Assembly: GCA_029204225.1 (NCBI GenBank)
Contig: CM055109.1
Coordinates: 27,854,861 to 27,918,860 of the forward strand
Direction: 5' to 3'
Origin: Diphasiastrum complanatum
Taxonomy: Eukaryota; Streptophyta; Lycopodiopsida; Lycopodiales; Lycopodiaceae
Length of the DNA stretch: 64,000 bases
How positions within the stretch are numbered: position 1 is the first letter of the stretch; each line of letters begins with the position of its first letter. Of this stretch, positions 1 to 11,045 are shown in pieces. The notes beneath the pieces were generated by a model that made no database searches, was not told the DNA's origin, and saw only the letters and a program-made list of their open reading frames with translations. The position numbers and the translations under genes are program-made.

Positions 1-366
1 TATTACTCATTGTACTCTACTTATATTGAACTTAGTGGAAATAAGGATAATGCACATCTATTAGATGCATACTCAAGCAGAGAATTTCTTCATGACAATA
101 CAGTTAAAATAGCAATGATCGATTATACAGTGCTTTCTTATTTCGACGGCACCACGTGTGCTTAGTTCTAGAGTTATCGGGCCGTCTTTCTTTTACGAGC
201 CCTTTGAGTGCTTTTAAGCAACTTATCTCTGCACTTACTCATCAGTGGAATATACAGTTTGAGGAGAGCAATTCTGTTGTCTTGTCTTGTTGCACTTGAC
301 ATTGTGCTGTGGTGATTGATCCGGTTGGGTGTTTAAACTGTGTTTTTTTAACTTGGTATCAGGTTC
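1..366 (+). repeat. Presumptive 3' part of a 5' LTR with primer-binding site
   Basis: At 354-366 the sequence TGGTATCAGGTTC resembles the plant copia primer-binding site that pairs with initiator tRNA-Met (TGGTATCAGAGC). It lies 1.2 kb upstream of a copia gag, which is where a PBS would be. The preceding bases do not end in a clean CA, and no partner LTR is present, so the LTR boundary is uncertain. Confidence 0.35.
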
Positions 367-1533
367 CTTGGTGGCTTAAATCATCGGACAAGAACAGAGA
401 GCTGCGACGGTGGATTGTCAGCTGAATTAGAGGGCAAGCAAAGATTGAAGCCGAAAAATCTTTTGAAGGGTTGCTTAGCGTTTGTGACTGGTTTGAAACC
501 AATCGAACACCATTTGAAGAGCGGTTTGGAGCAGAATATTGCCTGCTATAGGACGACCTCAGAGGGATAGGTAGCTGCCCAGATAGATTCTCAAGAAAAG
601 CAGATAAAGTCCAAAATTATCTTCTTCTTAGACAGCTGGGGTTTCAAGAAGGGAAAAATCATTTCCCTCTCAATATAAGTCAATTTTTTGAGCTGTAAAG
701 TGTTGAAGGTGGGCACCCTAGCAGCGCAATCCTGCCTGTAAGAAGCCGTGGGCGGCTGTGAAGCGTTGGAGGAGATAGAGTGATCAGCAGGGCGGCCATC
801 GCTGGAAAACAGTGTGAAGAAGCATGAAGATGGCATGAGAGAGCTCACGGATCAACTGCGTGTCCAGTCCAAATAGGCCTGTAGCGGTTGTAGGTGTGTT
901 GTGTATGGAGGGAGCGTTATTCAATGCACAGAATCATGGACATTCGTTGATCAACCTCCACACTAGTTCGATGGTCAAGATCGGGCAACTGAGGACTAAT
1001 GCGAGCCATTCGATGTAGAAGAGCCATTAGATGGCTAGTGAAAAGGCCTGAAGGGGTCTGAAGTGCAAAGTGCATTGCAACTACATTAAAAGTCTTCAAA
1101 CTGAAATAATTGTTGGGTCCCAAGTTTTTGAAGGGTGAAGTTTCTTCACACTGAAGAAATAGTCCAAAAACCCAAATTGCCCTTATTTTCACCTCCTTTA
1201 GCCTATTTTGGCCAAACGAAAGGCTATAGCCTCCAAACGAAGGGCACCCTGACTATACCTGCAAGTATGGTACACCAAAACAGAGTGATTGCTGCGGAGA
1301 AAGTGTTCGGAGCACACCAGAAGTGATTTCACCATTCCACTGGGCAGGTAGTTGGGAGTTGGTGACGAGAAGCATTTCGGAAAGCGACGCCAGTTTGACT
1401 TTCAATTTGGCGAAAGAGCGGCAGGTGGCCTGGTAAGCCAAAAATTGCAGGTCATTATTTGTAATTTTTGACATCACGGTTGGCTTCGACATACACTTTA
1501 TAGCCTACAGGTGGAGTTTCAAGCAGTTTGGAG
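367..1533 (+). other. Untranslated leader of copia alpha
   Basis: This stretch lies between the possible PBS and the gag start. No ORF here resembles a known protein. It is read as retrotransposon leader from its position alone. Confidence 0.4.
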
Positions 1534-2326
1534 ATGGCAAACATCAATGAGGCAATTTTGGGCGATGCAAGCAAACTTGATGGGGCTTCTAATTACAACA
1601 TCTGGAAATTCAAAATGAAGAGCATTTTGATGGAGAAAGAGTTATGGGAGATCGTGCAGGTATTGAAGTCCGACCAAATACCACTCCAGATGACATGAGG
1701 GCCTTTGATAAAAAGGCACAGAAAGCATTGTCCTTAATCAATCTTTCAGTGAAAGACCATGTAATCACTCATATAAGTGATGCCACGATGGCTAGGGGAG
1801 CTTGGGAAGCTCGTAGAATGAAATTTCAAACTTGCAATCCAGCTTGGGCCATGTTCTTGAAGTCGAGATTGAATGCAGTAAGGATGGAAGAAAGTGAATC
1901 AGTGGGATCTTTCTTCACCAGGATAAAGGAGCTGATAGATCAACTTGTGGCAATTGGAGAGCCAATTAGAGACGTTGAATTGGTACATACCACAATGAGC
2001 AGTGTCTTGGAAGGGCTACAGATGTTTGTGAGCGGCATTGCTTCAAGGAAGAGGTTGCCTACTTCTGAACACTACCATGGAATCATGTTGCAGGAAGAGC
2101 AGCGTCGCGAAGTGGTGAAGTCAAGGCAAACCCCACAGGAGGATCAAGCCTTGCTCGCTAAATGCAAGCATTAAGGATGGAAAAAGATTCCTAAGAAATC
2201 CAAGGATGATGACGACGAGGGAGAGGCGTCATCAAAAGGGAAAAGAAGAAGAAAGACAAATGTTACTATTGCCACAAACTGGGTCATTGGGCACGTGAGT
2301 GTTACAAGAAGAAAGCAGACATAAAG
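1534..2326 (+). pseudogene. copia alpha gag (frameshifted)
   Basis: The ATG at 1534 begins a copia gag N-terminus (SKLDGASNYNIWKFKMKSIL). Near 1660 the reading frame shifts to the one open at 1644-2174, which carries the rest of the UBN2/gag-polypeptide domain. A stop at 2172-2174 ends that frame. The nucleic-acid-binding tail continues in a third frame, with a zinc knuckle of the form CX2CX4HX4C at about 2261-2302 (CYYCHKLGHWAREC). The normal role is assembly of the virus-like particle and packaging of element RNA. With two frame breaks it cannot make full-length Gag. Confidence 0.8.
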
Positions 2327-3583
2327 GTGGGAAAAGTGACTCAACAAGGCAACATTGCCGAAGATGATGGAGAAGATGACGAGACAAGTGTCTTCTCATC
2401 GGCATTGGCATCCCAAGTTGATGATGGTGCCAGATGGTTCATAGATTCAGGCGCCACAAGGCATATGACTGGGAAACGTGATTGGTTTGAGAAATTCTCA
2501 CCAATCCATGATGGGGATAAGGTCACTCAAGCCAATGGGGAGGAATGCCAAATACAGGGTGTGGGAAATGTACCTGTACAGTTTCCTGATGGTAAAATCA
2601 AGAATATCCCTAATGTGCTTTATGTTTCTGGACTCAAAAAGAATTTGCTTTATGTTGGTATAATGGCAAATCAACATCTTAAGGTTGAATTTTTCAATGA
2701 TGGATGCCTTATGAGGGATATGAACCACAACTATAAAGTGGTGGCGAAGGGTTATAGAGATAGTAATTGTGGCCTTTATAAATTGGATGCTGCAAAACCA
2801 GGAGAATATGGTTTGGCTATCTCAACAGCATCTCAATCTGAGTTGTGGCACAGAAGACTTGGTCATTTGAACTATGGGAGCTTGAGATTGATGGTGAAGC
2901 TGAAGATGGTAATAGGGTTACTGGCATCGCAGGATGATCATCATGCAATATGTGAAGGATGTGTCATGGGAAAGCATCACAGGGAGACATTCAAGAAAGA
3001 TGGAGCTGCAAGAGCTAAGAAACCACTGGAACTCATTCATAGCGACCTATGCGGCCCAATGAAGGCCATGTCGTTGGGGAAAGCATATTATTTTATGACT
3101 TTCATAGATGATTACTCTACAAGGACATGGATTTATTTCTTGAAGAAGAAATTTGACGCTTTTGCTCGCTTCAAGAAGTTCAAGACTTTGGCAGAGAACC
3201 AACTGGATGCACACATTAAAGTGCTAAGATCTGATAGAGGGGGCGAATACAAATATGATGATTTTGAGGACTTTTGCAAAGAATATGACATCAAAAGACA
3301 ATTCACACAGTCACACATGCCGCATAGTAATGGTGTAGCTGAAAGGAAAGACAGGACTATTATGGAGAGTGCACGCTCCATGATGAAGCAAATGGGCTTG
3401 ACCGATCCACTTTGGTCGGAAGCGTGCAGTGCGACAACGTTCTTGCAAAACAGGAGCTCTACAATTGCGGTTCCAAATGTGACTCCCGAAGAAGCATTTA
3501 CAGGAATAAAGCCAAAAATCGACAAGTTTCGTGTCATTGGATGTAAAGCCTATGTACATGAAGAATTTATACCAACCATGTAA
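2327..3583 (+). pseudogene. copia alpha protease-integrase, truncated
   Basis: The open frame is continuous with the zinc knuckle. Protease: FIDSGATRHMTGKRDWF near 2440-2490 carries the catalytic DSGA. GAG-pre-integrase: LWHRRLGHLNYG near 2842 with a CX2C pair. Integrase core: HSDLCGP at about 3037, FIDDYS, RSDRGGEY at about 3229 and GVAERKDR at about 3333 supply the three acidic residues. The family normally continues into reverse transcriptase and RNase H. Here the frame ends shortly after VIGCKAYVH, where the sequence runs into a minus-strand gene, so the last few codons are probably foreign. The domain is intact but cannot act as part of a full element. Confidence 0.88.
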
Positions 3584-5760
3584 TGAGTGATGTGATCTTC
3601 TCCCCATGCTTTTGATACTGCATTAATAGACTCGACACAAGTCCTTTCTACAACTTTCTTATCAATATTAGAGTATTTATCTTCTCTTAGAATTTCAAGC
3701 TTCTTCCATACATCAACTTTTAGTACTCTAGTTTTGCCGCTCTTCTCGAAGTCCTGAGTGGCAACAATGATATCTGTTCAGACTGAGTGTTGAATATTAG
3801 AAGCCTTACCAGTATGGTTTGATAGGAATTGATGTGCTTTTTCTCTTCCTATGCTTGGCTTAGTTGGTATATTCCCAATTTTTCCTAAAAGCTTTTTATC
3901 TTTTTGAATTTTGACATGTTCCTTATGAAGTCCTACTTTTGATAACACTTCTTCTAATCGAGAGATAGCTTCCTTTGCGGATGATGCTGGCTTACTATTC
4001 CAAGCAAAAACTATATGAAGATAAATGATCTTTTCTATTAATCTAACTTCTGCATGAAGAGTGCAAACATGCACATTTTTCAAGGGAATAGGTAGCACAG
4101 GCTTCTAGTTTGGATCTGCATATTCTCTAGTAGTTTCTGTACTCCTAGTAAAATTATTTGCCATTTTCATGCAGTACAAACAAGGGTGTTAAGATGTAGC
4201 ACCATGAGAGACATTATACATGCATATCAATGTTTCCAATCACCTGCTAAGTGCCATTCAACATTGAAGTCTCCAACTCCTGGAACATTGAAAAGTCCTC
4301 TATCCATATGGTCCTTGATGATCCTAGGATAAGATGTCCTTGAGAATATCCATGACAATATATCATGATCCTCCTTCAGCATCTGTCCAAAGAACTAATC
4401 AAACTTAGTTTACAATGAATCTAATGTAATAATGAGGCTAGTTACCTGAAATGCTGCCAACTACCATATATCATTTTCTGACTGGACACTGAATTTGAAA
4501 TCTTCTTGGTCCTCTGTTTGTGATAGTGCACCATTCATGAGAGTTATACTAACCCTCTCCATCTTCTGCCCTTTCACAATTTCTGACTCATCTAACTTAA
4601 GTACTATGATTATTTGCCATTTACCTTTTCAAAGGTTATATCACAGAATGTGACGATGTATCTCAGCAAGTAATTTAGATCAAAAAATAAGTTGTTTGAT
4701 GAATTATAGGATATTGATCTTCCATCAGTTTCATACACATCTGAAATGGAGTTCCAATGATCTTATGCATACCTATGTTTAATGTATCCCTCTCTTTCTT
4801 CAAGTGATATGTCCTTGGGATTGGGACTTTTCTAATTCGAACTTGCTTAAAAGCTTCTCTAATAAGTTTAAATATTGTTGCATATGCTTTCCTGCTAGTA
4901 CTTGCAAAATCACAAGCACCCTGAACTATAGTCTTATCTAATTTTTTTTGAATGTCCACCATCAAAGACTCTGTTATTTTGCACTTTACATTTGAACTCC
5001 TATTGTTCATCATGATACACTCAGTGGATTTGCCTGTCAATATTGAGCCCAACGACATTCCTAGTGAAACATTGTCCTTAATATTCCGAGGAGCTACTAA
5101 TGTAGATCTGCAAAAAAACAGATAGTTAGCAGAATATCACCATAGCTGAAATTCAATCCAAATGTCATTCATCAAGTTACAAAAATCAGAACATGCTTAC
5201 TTGAATGCACGAATCTTTCTATGTCGATAACCTCCTTTTGAAAGCGTTTGAATATCCTTGCAACTTTGTCACTTTCGCTTCTTATTTCCAGTCTTCTTCT
5301 TAGCCAATTCTACATCCTTCAGTATTTGTAAGTTTTCAGTTTGAATAGATTGTAAAATTGATTGCATTTGCTCTAGTTTTGATTTGATATTGATTGTTAT
5401 CTTCTGTAGTGATTCATTTAAGTTGTTCATTTTCCTCTAACGTCTTTTGGAGAAAATCTCTATTCTGACAATAAGAGGATATCCGTATTAACTCACATTC
5501 TAAAAAGTGAATTTTATTCATATAAAGTTGTTTTCCATGGTTCTGCAATCTCTCACAATATCCTAGTAATCCAGTATGTCCATTGCATATCCATGTAACT
5601 TAATGAGTTATTGAAGAGAATGTGGGATGTGTCAAAGTGCTTGGATCTTGTGGATATAATGTTCCATTTGTCCACAAATCCAAGTTCTTCTTTCATTTTT
5701 CCCTATAACGAGAATGATCCTCAACAGATATTTGAATTCCTTTGCCTCTTCTTCTCTGCA
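3566..5760 (-). pseudogene. Multi-exon transposase-like gene (beta), degenerate
   Basis: I cannot name this protein. Reading the minus strand, coding-quality sequence runs through several blocks: a lysine- and glutamine-rich, coiled-coil-like segment (5430-5201), a spliced continuation from 5107 (donor at 5200-5199, acceptor TTTTTTGCAG at 5111-5108, joining IRAFK to STLVAPRN) and blocks at about 4600-4440, 4330-4230, 4098-3778 and 3760-3566. Landmarks are PGVGDFNVEWHLAGDWK near 4260 and PIPLKNVHVCTLHAEVRLIE near 4060. These resemble, from memory only, a large eukaryotic DNA-transposon protein family with a conserved acidic residue followed by an ENV-x-LH motif. There are in-frame stops at several points and one frame slip near 5430. 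It abuts truncated copia alpha. Alternative: a decayed single-copy plant gene. Confidence 0.45.
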
Positions 5761-5939
5761 AAGGTGCCAAATTAATAGAAATATCCACATGTAGATGATA
5801 CAATGTCGTCATCAGAAAAAGTAATTAGTCAAAGTACTATGAACAGATTTTTCAAAACAAAACAAAATACTCATCTTTGATTATATTATATACTCTATAC
5901 AATCAATCCAATCTCCATGCTTGTCTGCTTGATTCAAAT

Positions 5940-6130
5940 TTGGAGATGGCGCTCATTTTTTCATTCTAGTAGGTAGTTGGCGCTCATATTTCCATTCTAA
6001 TGTGAAGATGGCGTTCATATTTGGAGATGGTGCTCATATTTTCATTCCAGTGGAAGGAATGCATATTCATACATTTTGCTATTTTTCCTGATTCGAATTT
6101 GGGGATGGCGGTCATATTTTGGTTCTAATG
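5940..6130. repeat. Diverged short tandem repeat
   Basis: A motif close to GGAGATGGCGCTCATATTT, with a following CATTCTAGT-like segment, recurs about five times with spacing of roughly 30-60 bases and substitutions between copies. No coding potential is seen. Confidence 0.55.
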
Positions 6131-6361
6131 AAAAGATTGTCCTCTTCGTAACCAATGGATGAAATATTTTTGAATTTAAACTGTGAACAATTTAGAGTTC
6201 CTAACTGTGACTATAGACACTATGGTTAGATCATTGGGAGTTGGGGAGGCCTTGGGAGTGGTGGGGGCAAGCAAATAAACAATATTGCTTTTTTATTTTG
6301 ATATTTTTCTTTATCCTACATGGCATTCATTAAAGGGTCTTTTTGATATTGAGAACTCCTC

Positions 6362-6965
<604 letters not shown>

Positions 6966-7101
6966 ACTTTTCTTATGGGGGTCATACTTCAAAGTTTAAT
7001 AAAAAAAAGGCTTTAGCGTTGGCATGGTATGATAAGGGAACAATCTTTTCCATGATGTTTCAAGGTTTTGAGTAGAACGTAATGCTCATAAAATAGTCTC
7101 C

Positions 7102-7219
<118 letters not shown>

Positions 7220-7468
7220 AAAATGGAAGTTCCACAAATCCAAACTTAGTACAATCAAATAAAAAAATTAATTAGAATGAATATAAAAACATGAGATAGG
7301 CGGATACAGTTCGTTTCTAAGTCCACCATGTCCTCACTCTTTGTCTACACATGCATGAATAAAAGAGGGTGACAACCCTACACTACGTCCTCCTCATTCT
7401 CTGCCTAAACATGCTCCCTCCCACCCCCTTCTCCAACATGGCAAACCCCTCCCCATTGAGGCACTACT

Positions 7469-7608
7469 GGTTATTCAAAGATACTTTTGATATTGTCCGA
7501 TTGGATTATGCAACAATTGGATTATGCAACAGTTGGATTATGCAACAGCTCCACTCTGCAAATAAGGCTTCCCTCAACTGTTTTCCCGCCTATCTTCACT
7601 TTTCACAT
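7469..7608 (-). repeat. Inverted copy of the PDC-upstream repeat unit
   Basis: Read on the minus strand, this matches the unit at about 10262-10403. It contains the GCATAATCCAA motif (three times here, twice there), GCAGAGTGGAGCTGTTGCAT and AAAGTATCTTTGAATAACC. It lies 2.8 kb from the array, in opposite orientation. Confidence 0.8.
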
Positions 7609-9052
7609 TATGATGGATTACAGAGAGGGTCAAACATATCTCGTTCACGACATGTGTGACAACAACAAACAACTAGTGTGGGATCAAACCTTTCCCTTCT
7701 GTCCTAGCTAAGGCAATACCGGTGAGGACGAGATGATTTTCGCTACTCCATCCACCCTTCTCATCTTGATATAAAGAGGCAAGGGAGGGGAGGGGAGATG
7801 GCCTCACTCCAAGCACCATGCCTCAAAATGGTGTTTTTATTTAAGGCAAAAATAATAAAACAAAGTTACAAAAAATAGGAAAATGGGCTTCCAATCTTCG
7901 AAACTAGTGATTTTGTAGCTAGTCTAATTTTTCTTCTCTGAAATATTACTAGCTATAATACACCTTTATAGTCAAGGTTTAGACACACCAGATTTTGATA
8001 GCACAAAATTAACATTTTCATCATAAAACTAAGTTGCTTTCAAGGGCTTATTGTTGATGAAATCCAAGCTTACAAATCTATTATAATTAAAAGTTTAGTG
8101 TTCCCGGGCAGCGGCAGCGGTCGCGTTGCCCCACGAGCAGGTTGACCTTGGCCAGAAAAAAAAAACTTTCCCTTTTTTAAAATTTTCAACCCTCCCTTTT
8201 GCCCACCCGCCCCGCCCGCCCGCCGACTTGCGGGCTCATATCGCTAGTATAGATTTAAAAAGAAAAACACCATCAACCAAACAACATGACAAAAGAAACC
8301 ATAAGAATAACAAGGTATGCACCTTGTACACAAAATTGGTGGCTATGATATCATTTGTAACAACCATTATTAAGTCGAATTTTGTATGGTAATCCAACAA
8401 GCAATGCTCTTACTTGCTGATTCCAAAGAGCCAATATAGACTCATCCCCATGTGCTAGAGCCATCTACATCATAGTCGTGCTCAATCAAGTCTTTGACGA
8501 TTAGTAATGTCCCATACCATCGACAATGGCCATTGACTCTCATTGGTATAATTATGAAATTAGAGAATCATGCATATGCTCAAAACATCCATCAATTCTG
8601 AGATGACATTCTTCTACCCTTATATACATATGGGTAGGCCCCACTCCAAGCATGGTCCACGCTTAGGCCTGTGGCATGTGTGACATTGATGCATCACTGA
8701 TGCATGGTGATGCACTAATATTGTCAACAACCTCATACCAACATTCCTTGAAGAAAGGGCCCTTTCACCTCAAAAAAATATTTACAACAAATTTTCGGAT
8801 TTTTGAACAATACTTTTTCTTAGATGAACATTCGGGAAGGTTCATTCATAATTTCTCGTGACATGCACCTAGAAAGATATAACGAATATACAAAACAAAA
8901 ATTAAGAAAAAGTGACATTATGTGCAAATTTAAAAAATAAAATAAAAAACCATGAAAGCCACAGATAGCGGAGGTTTTTATAGTGATATATTTATGTATA
9001 GTACTACTTAATTTCCATGTGCACACTAGTAGCAGCCCATGAGAAACGAAGA
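7609..9052. other. Non-coding, nothing recognised
   Basis: No ORF here resembles a protein family. A GC-rich patch at about 8103-8235 (GCGGCAGCGG and CCCGCCC runs around an A-tract) differs in composition from its neighbours and may be an element end, but no partner was found. Confidence 0.5.
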
Positions 9053-9400
9053 GTGAGGTGTTATGTGACCCAACTCCCCGTGCAAAGCCATGAATCTGGG
9101 ACAATTGCGCCATGAATTGGGAGAAGTGCAAGTGAGTTCATGCATATGAGGTGTTATGTAGCTCAGTTCCCGATGCAAAGCCATGAATCGGTGAGAAATG
9201 CGCCATTCCATGAATTGGTGGGAAGTGGTAGCGAGTTCATAGTTGTGCAAAAATGGATTTCCTCTACTCATGAGGTCTTAGGTAGCCCACTTCCCGATGC
9301 AAAGCCATGTATCGGTGAAAAATGCACCATGGATTGGTGGGAAGTGGTAGCTAGTTGTGCAAAAATGGATCTCCCAGTTGTGGTAGCAAGTCGCCTCGCA
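9053..9400 (+). repeat. Three-unit tandem repeat
   Basis: Units begin near 9055, 9147 and 9269 with GAGGTGTTATGTAGC or a variant. Each then carries CCCGATGCAAAGCCATG, an ATCGGTGAAAAATGC-like stretch and GAATTGGTGGGAAGTGG. Unit length is about 92-122 bases with substitutions and small indels. Confidence 0.8.
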
Positions 9401-9718
9401 ATTGCACAACACGTGGGTGAATGGCCGGTTTCGGGTGCCGGTTGGAGACCATGACTAGGCCCCCCTCATCTGGCACACCAAGATATGTGGTATGTCCTTA
9501 AAATAGCTGGATCCTTGTATCTATTTTAGCTCGCTACCGTTGGATGTTATCAGGATCATTCAGATGCTGCCACGTCTCACAATTTCAACCATTGAGATGC
9601 AGCCAAGTGGACATCCAAGAGCGCGCCATCGACCGTCCATAGCGGAACCGTGATTGCTAGCTTTTTCTACGAACAAGCGCTGGACCTGAATTGCACGCGC
9701 CCGACCAGTCGGATTTGT

Positions 9719-9728
9719 GCCACGTGGC
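9719..9728. promoter_or_regulatory. G-box palindrome GCCACGTGGC
   Basis: A perfect 10-bp palindrome with core CACGTG, the known binding site of plant bZIP and bHLH factors. It lies about 1.3 kb upstream of the PDC start codon in a non-repetitive stretch (about 9440-9920). A link to PDC regulation is inference only. Confidence 0.35.
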
Positions 9729-9920
9729 ATGCATGTCACTTGGAGATTATCCAACGGTCGAACGTGGCGAGATCTGGACGGGTAGGAAGGACGGAATCCA
9801 ACGGTGGCGATAATGCAGAGAGGAAGACGAAGGATCGAAAGAGATGAAATCTGTATGCTGTTTTCTGTAAAATTGTTGAGAGATGGAGGATTAGGAGGCC
9901 ATTTTTGCTGCAAAATTCCA

Positions 9921-11040
9921 TCAGAAAAACAGCAAAAGCATCTCTAGATGTATAGAAATAACTATCTGTCTTGGCATTTTGGCTAGGATCAAGATCAATC
10001 GAAGTTATTGCATGCAAGAATTGAAGACAGACAGGCAAACAGTTGAGGGAAGCCTTATTTGCATAATCCAATCAGACAATATTAAAAGTATCTTTGAATA
10101 ACTACCTGTCTTGGAAGTTTGGCTGTGATCAAGATCATGTGTAGTTATTGCATGTGAAAAGCTTATTTGCAGAGTGGAGCTGTTGCATAATCCAATCAGA
10201 CAATATTAAAAGTATCTTTGAATAACTACCTGTCTTGGAAGTTTGGCTGTGATCAAGATCATGTGTGGTTATTGCATGTGAAAAGTGAAAATAGGCGGGC
10301 AAACAGTTGAGGGAAGCCTTATTTGCAGAGTGGAGCTGTTGCATAATCCAACTGTTGCATAATCCAATCGGACAATATCAAAAGTATCTTTGAATAACCA
10401 CCTGTCTTGGAAGTTTGGCAGTGATCAAGATCGTGTGTGGTTATTGTATGTGAAAAGTGAAGATAGGCGGGCAAACAGTTGAGGGTTTGCAGATTGGAGC
10501 TGCTCCATGATATAATCAGACACCATTGAAAGCATCTTCAAATAACTACCTGTTTTGGTATTTTGGCTAAGATAAAGATCAAGTATAGCTATTAAAAGCA
10601 TCTTCAAATAACTACCTGTTGGTATTTTGGATAAGATCAACATCAAGTAGAGTTATTGCATTTAAAAAGTGAAGATAAGCAGGCAAACGCTTGAGGGAAG
10701 CCTTATTTGCAGAGTGGAGCTGCTGCCTAATCCAATCAGACAACATTAAAAGCATTTTATATAACTAACTGTCTTTTGTATACATCAAGATCAAGCGTAG
10801 TAAAAAGTGAAGATAGGCAGGCAAACAGTTGAGAGAAGCCTTGTTTGCGGAGTGGAGCTGTTGCATAATCCAATTAGACAACATCAAAAGCTTCCATAAA
10901 ATCACTGGGGAATCCATTTCCCCACAAAGTAAAAACATCCTTAATTGCATAGAAAAGTCTCGGCAGTTTCGCTAAGATCAAGATCAGGTGTGGTTATTTG
11001 AGTGTAAAAGTTGAGACAGGCATAAGGACAGTTGATCTTG
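9921..11040 (+). repeat. Diverged tandem array upstream of PDC
   Basis: About eight units begin near 9921, 10073, 10197, 10369, 10517, 10590 (partial), 10737 and 10875, at spacings of roughly 75-170 bases. Each unit contains, in order, a CAGACAATATTAAAAG segment, ATAACTACCTGTCTTGG, GATCAAGATCA-GTGTGGTTATT, AAGTGAAGATAGGCGGGCAAACAGTTGAGGG and CTTATTTGCAGAGTGGAGC, with deletions in some copies. The last unit merges into the sequence just before the PDC ATG at 11046, so the repeat probably includes PDC promoter or 5' UTR sequence. Confidence 0.85.
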
Positions 11041-11045
11041 CCATT

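Larger units (their letters stand above)
1..3565 (+). mobile_element. Ty1/copia retrotransposon alpha, 3'-truncated
   Basis: The order is LTR-like sequence, a possible primer-binding site near 354, a long leader, gag with zinc knuckle, aspartic protease and integrase. That order, with protease and integrase and no reverse transcriptase before the break, is the start of a copia polyprotein. The element stops just after the integrase core. From about 3566 the sequence codes on the opposite strand for an unrelated protein, so reverse transcriptase, RNase H and the 3' LTR are missing. The gag frame is broken at least twice while protease-integrase is open. The left end lies outside the window. 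Confidence 0.85.

Noticed and set aside
10998-11045. Upstream extension of the PDC frame
   Set aside because: It starts at a TTG, has no homology to PDC N-termini and overlaps the repeat array; the ATG at 11046 is preferred.
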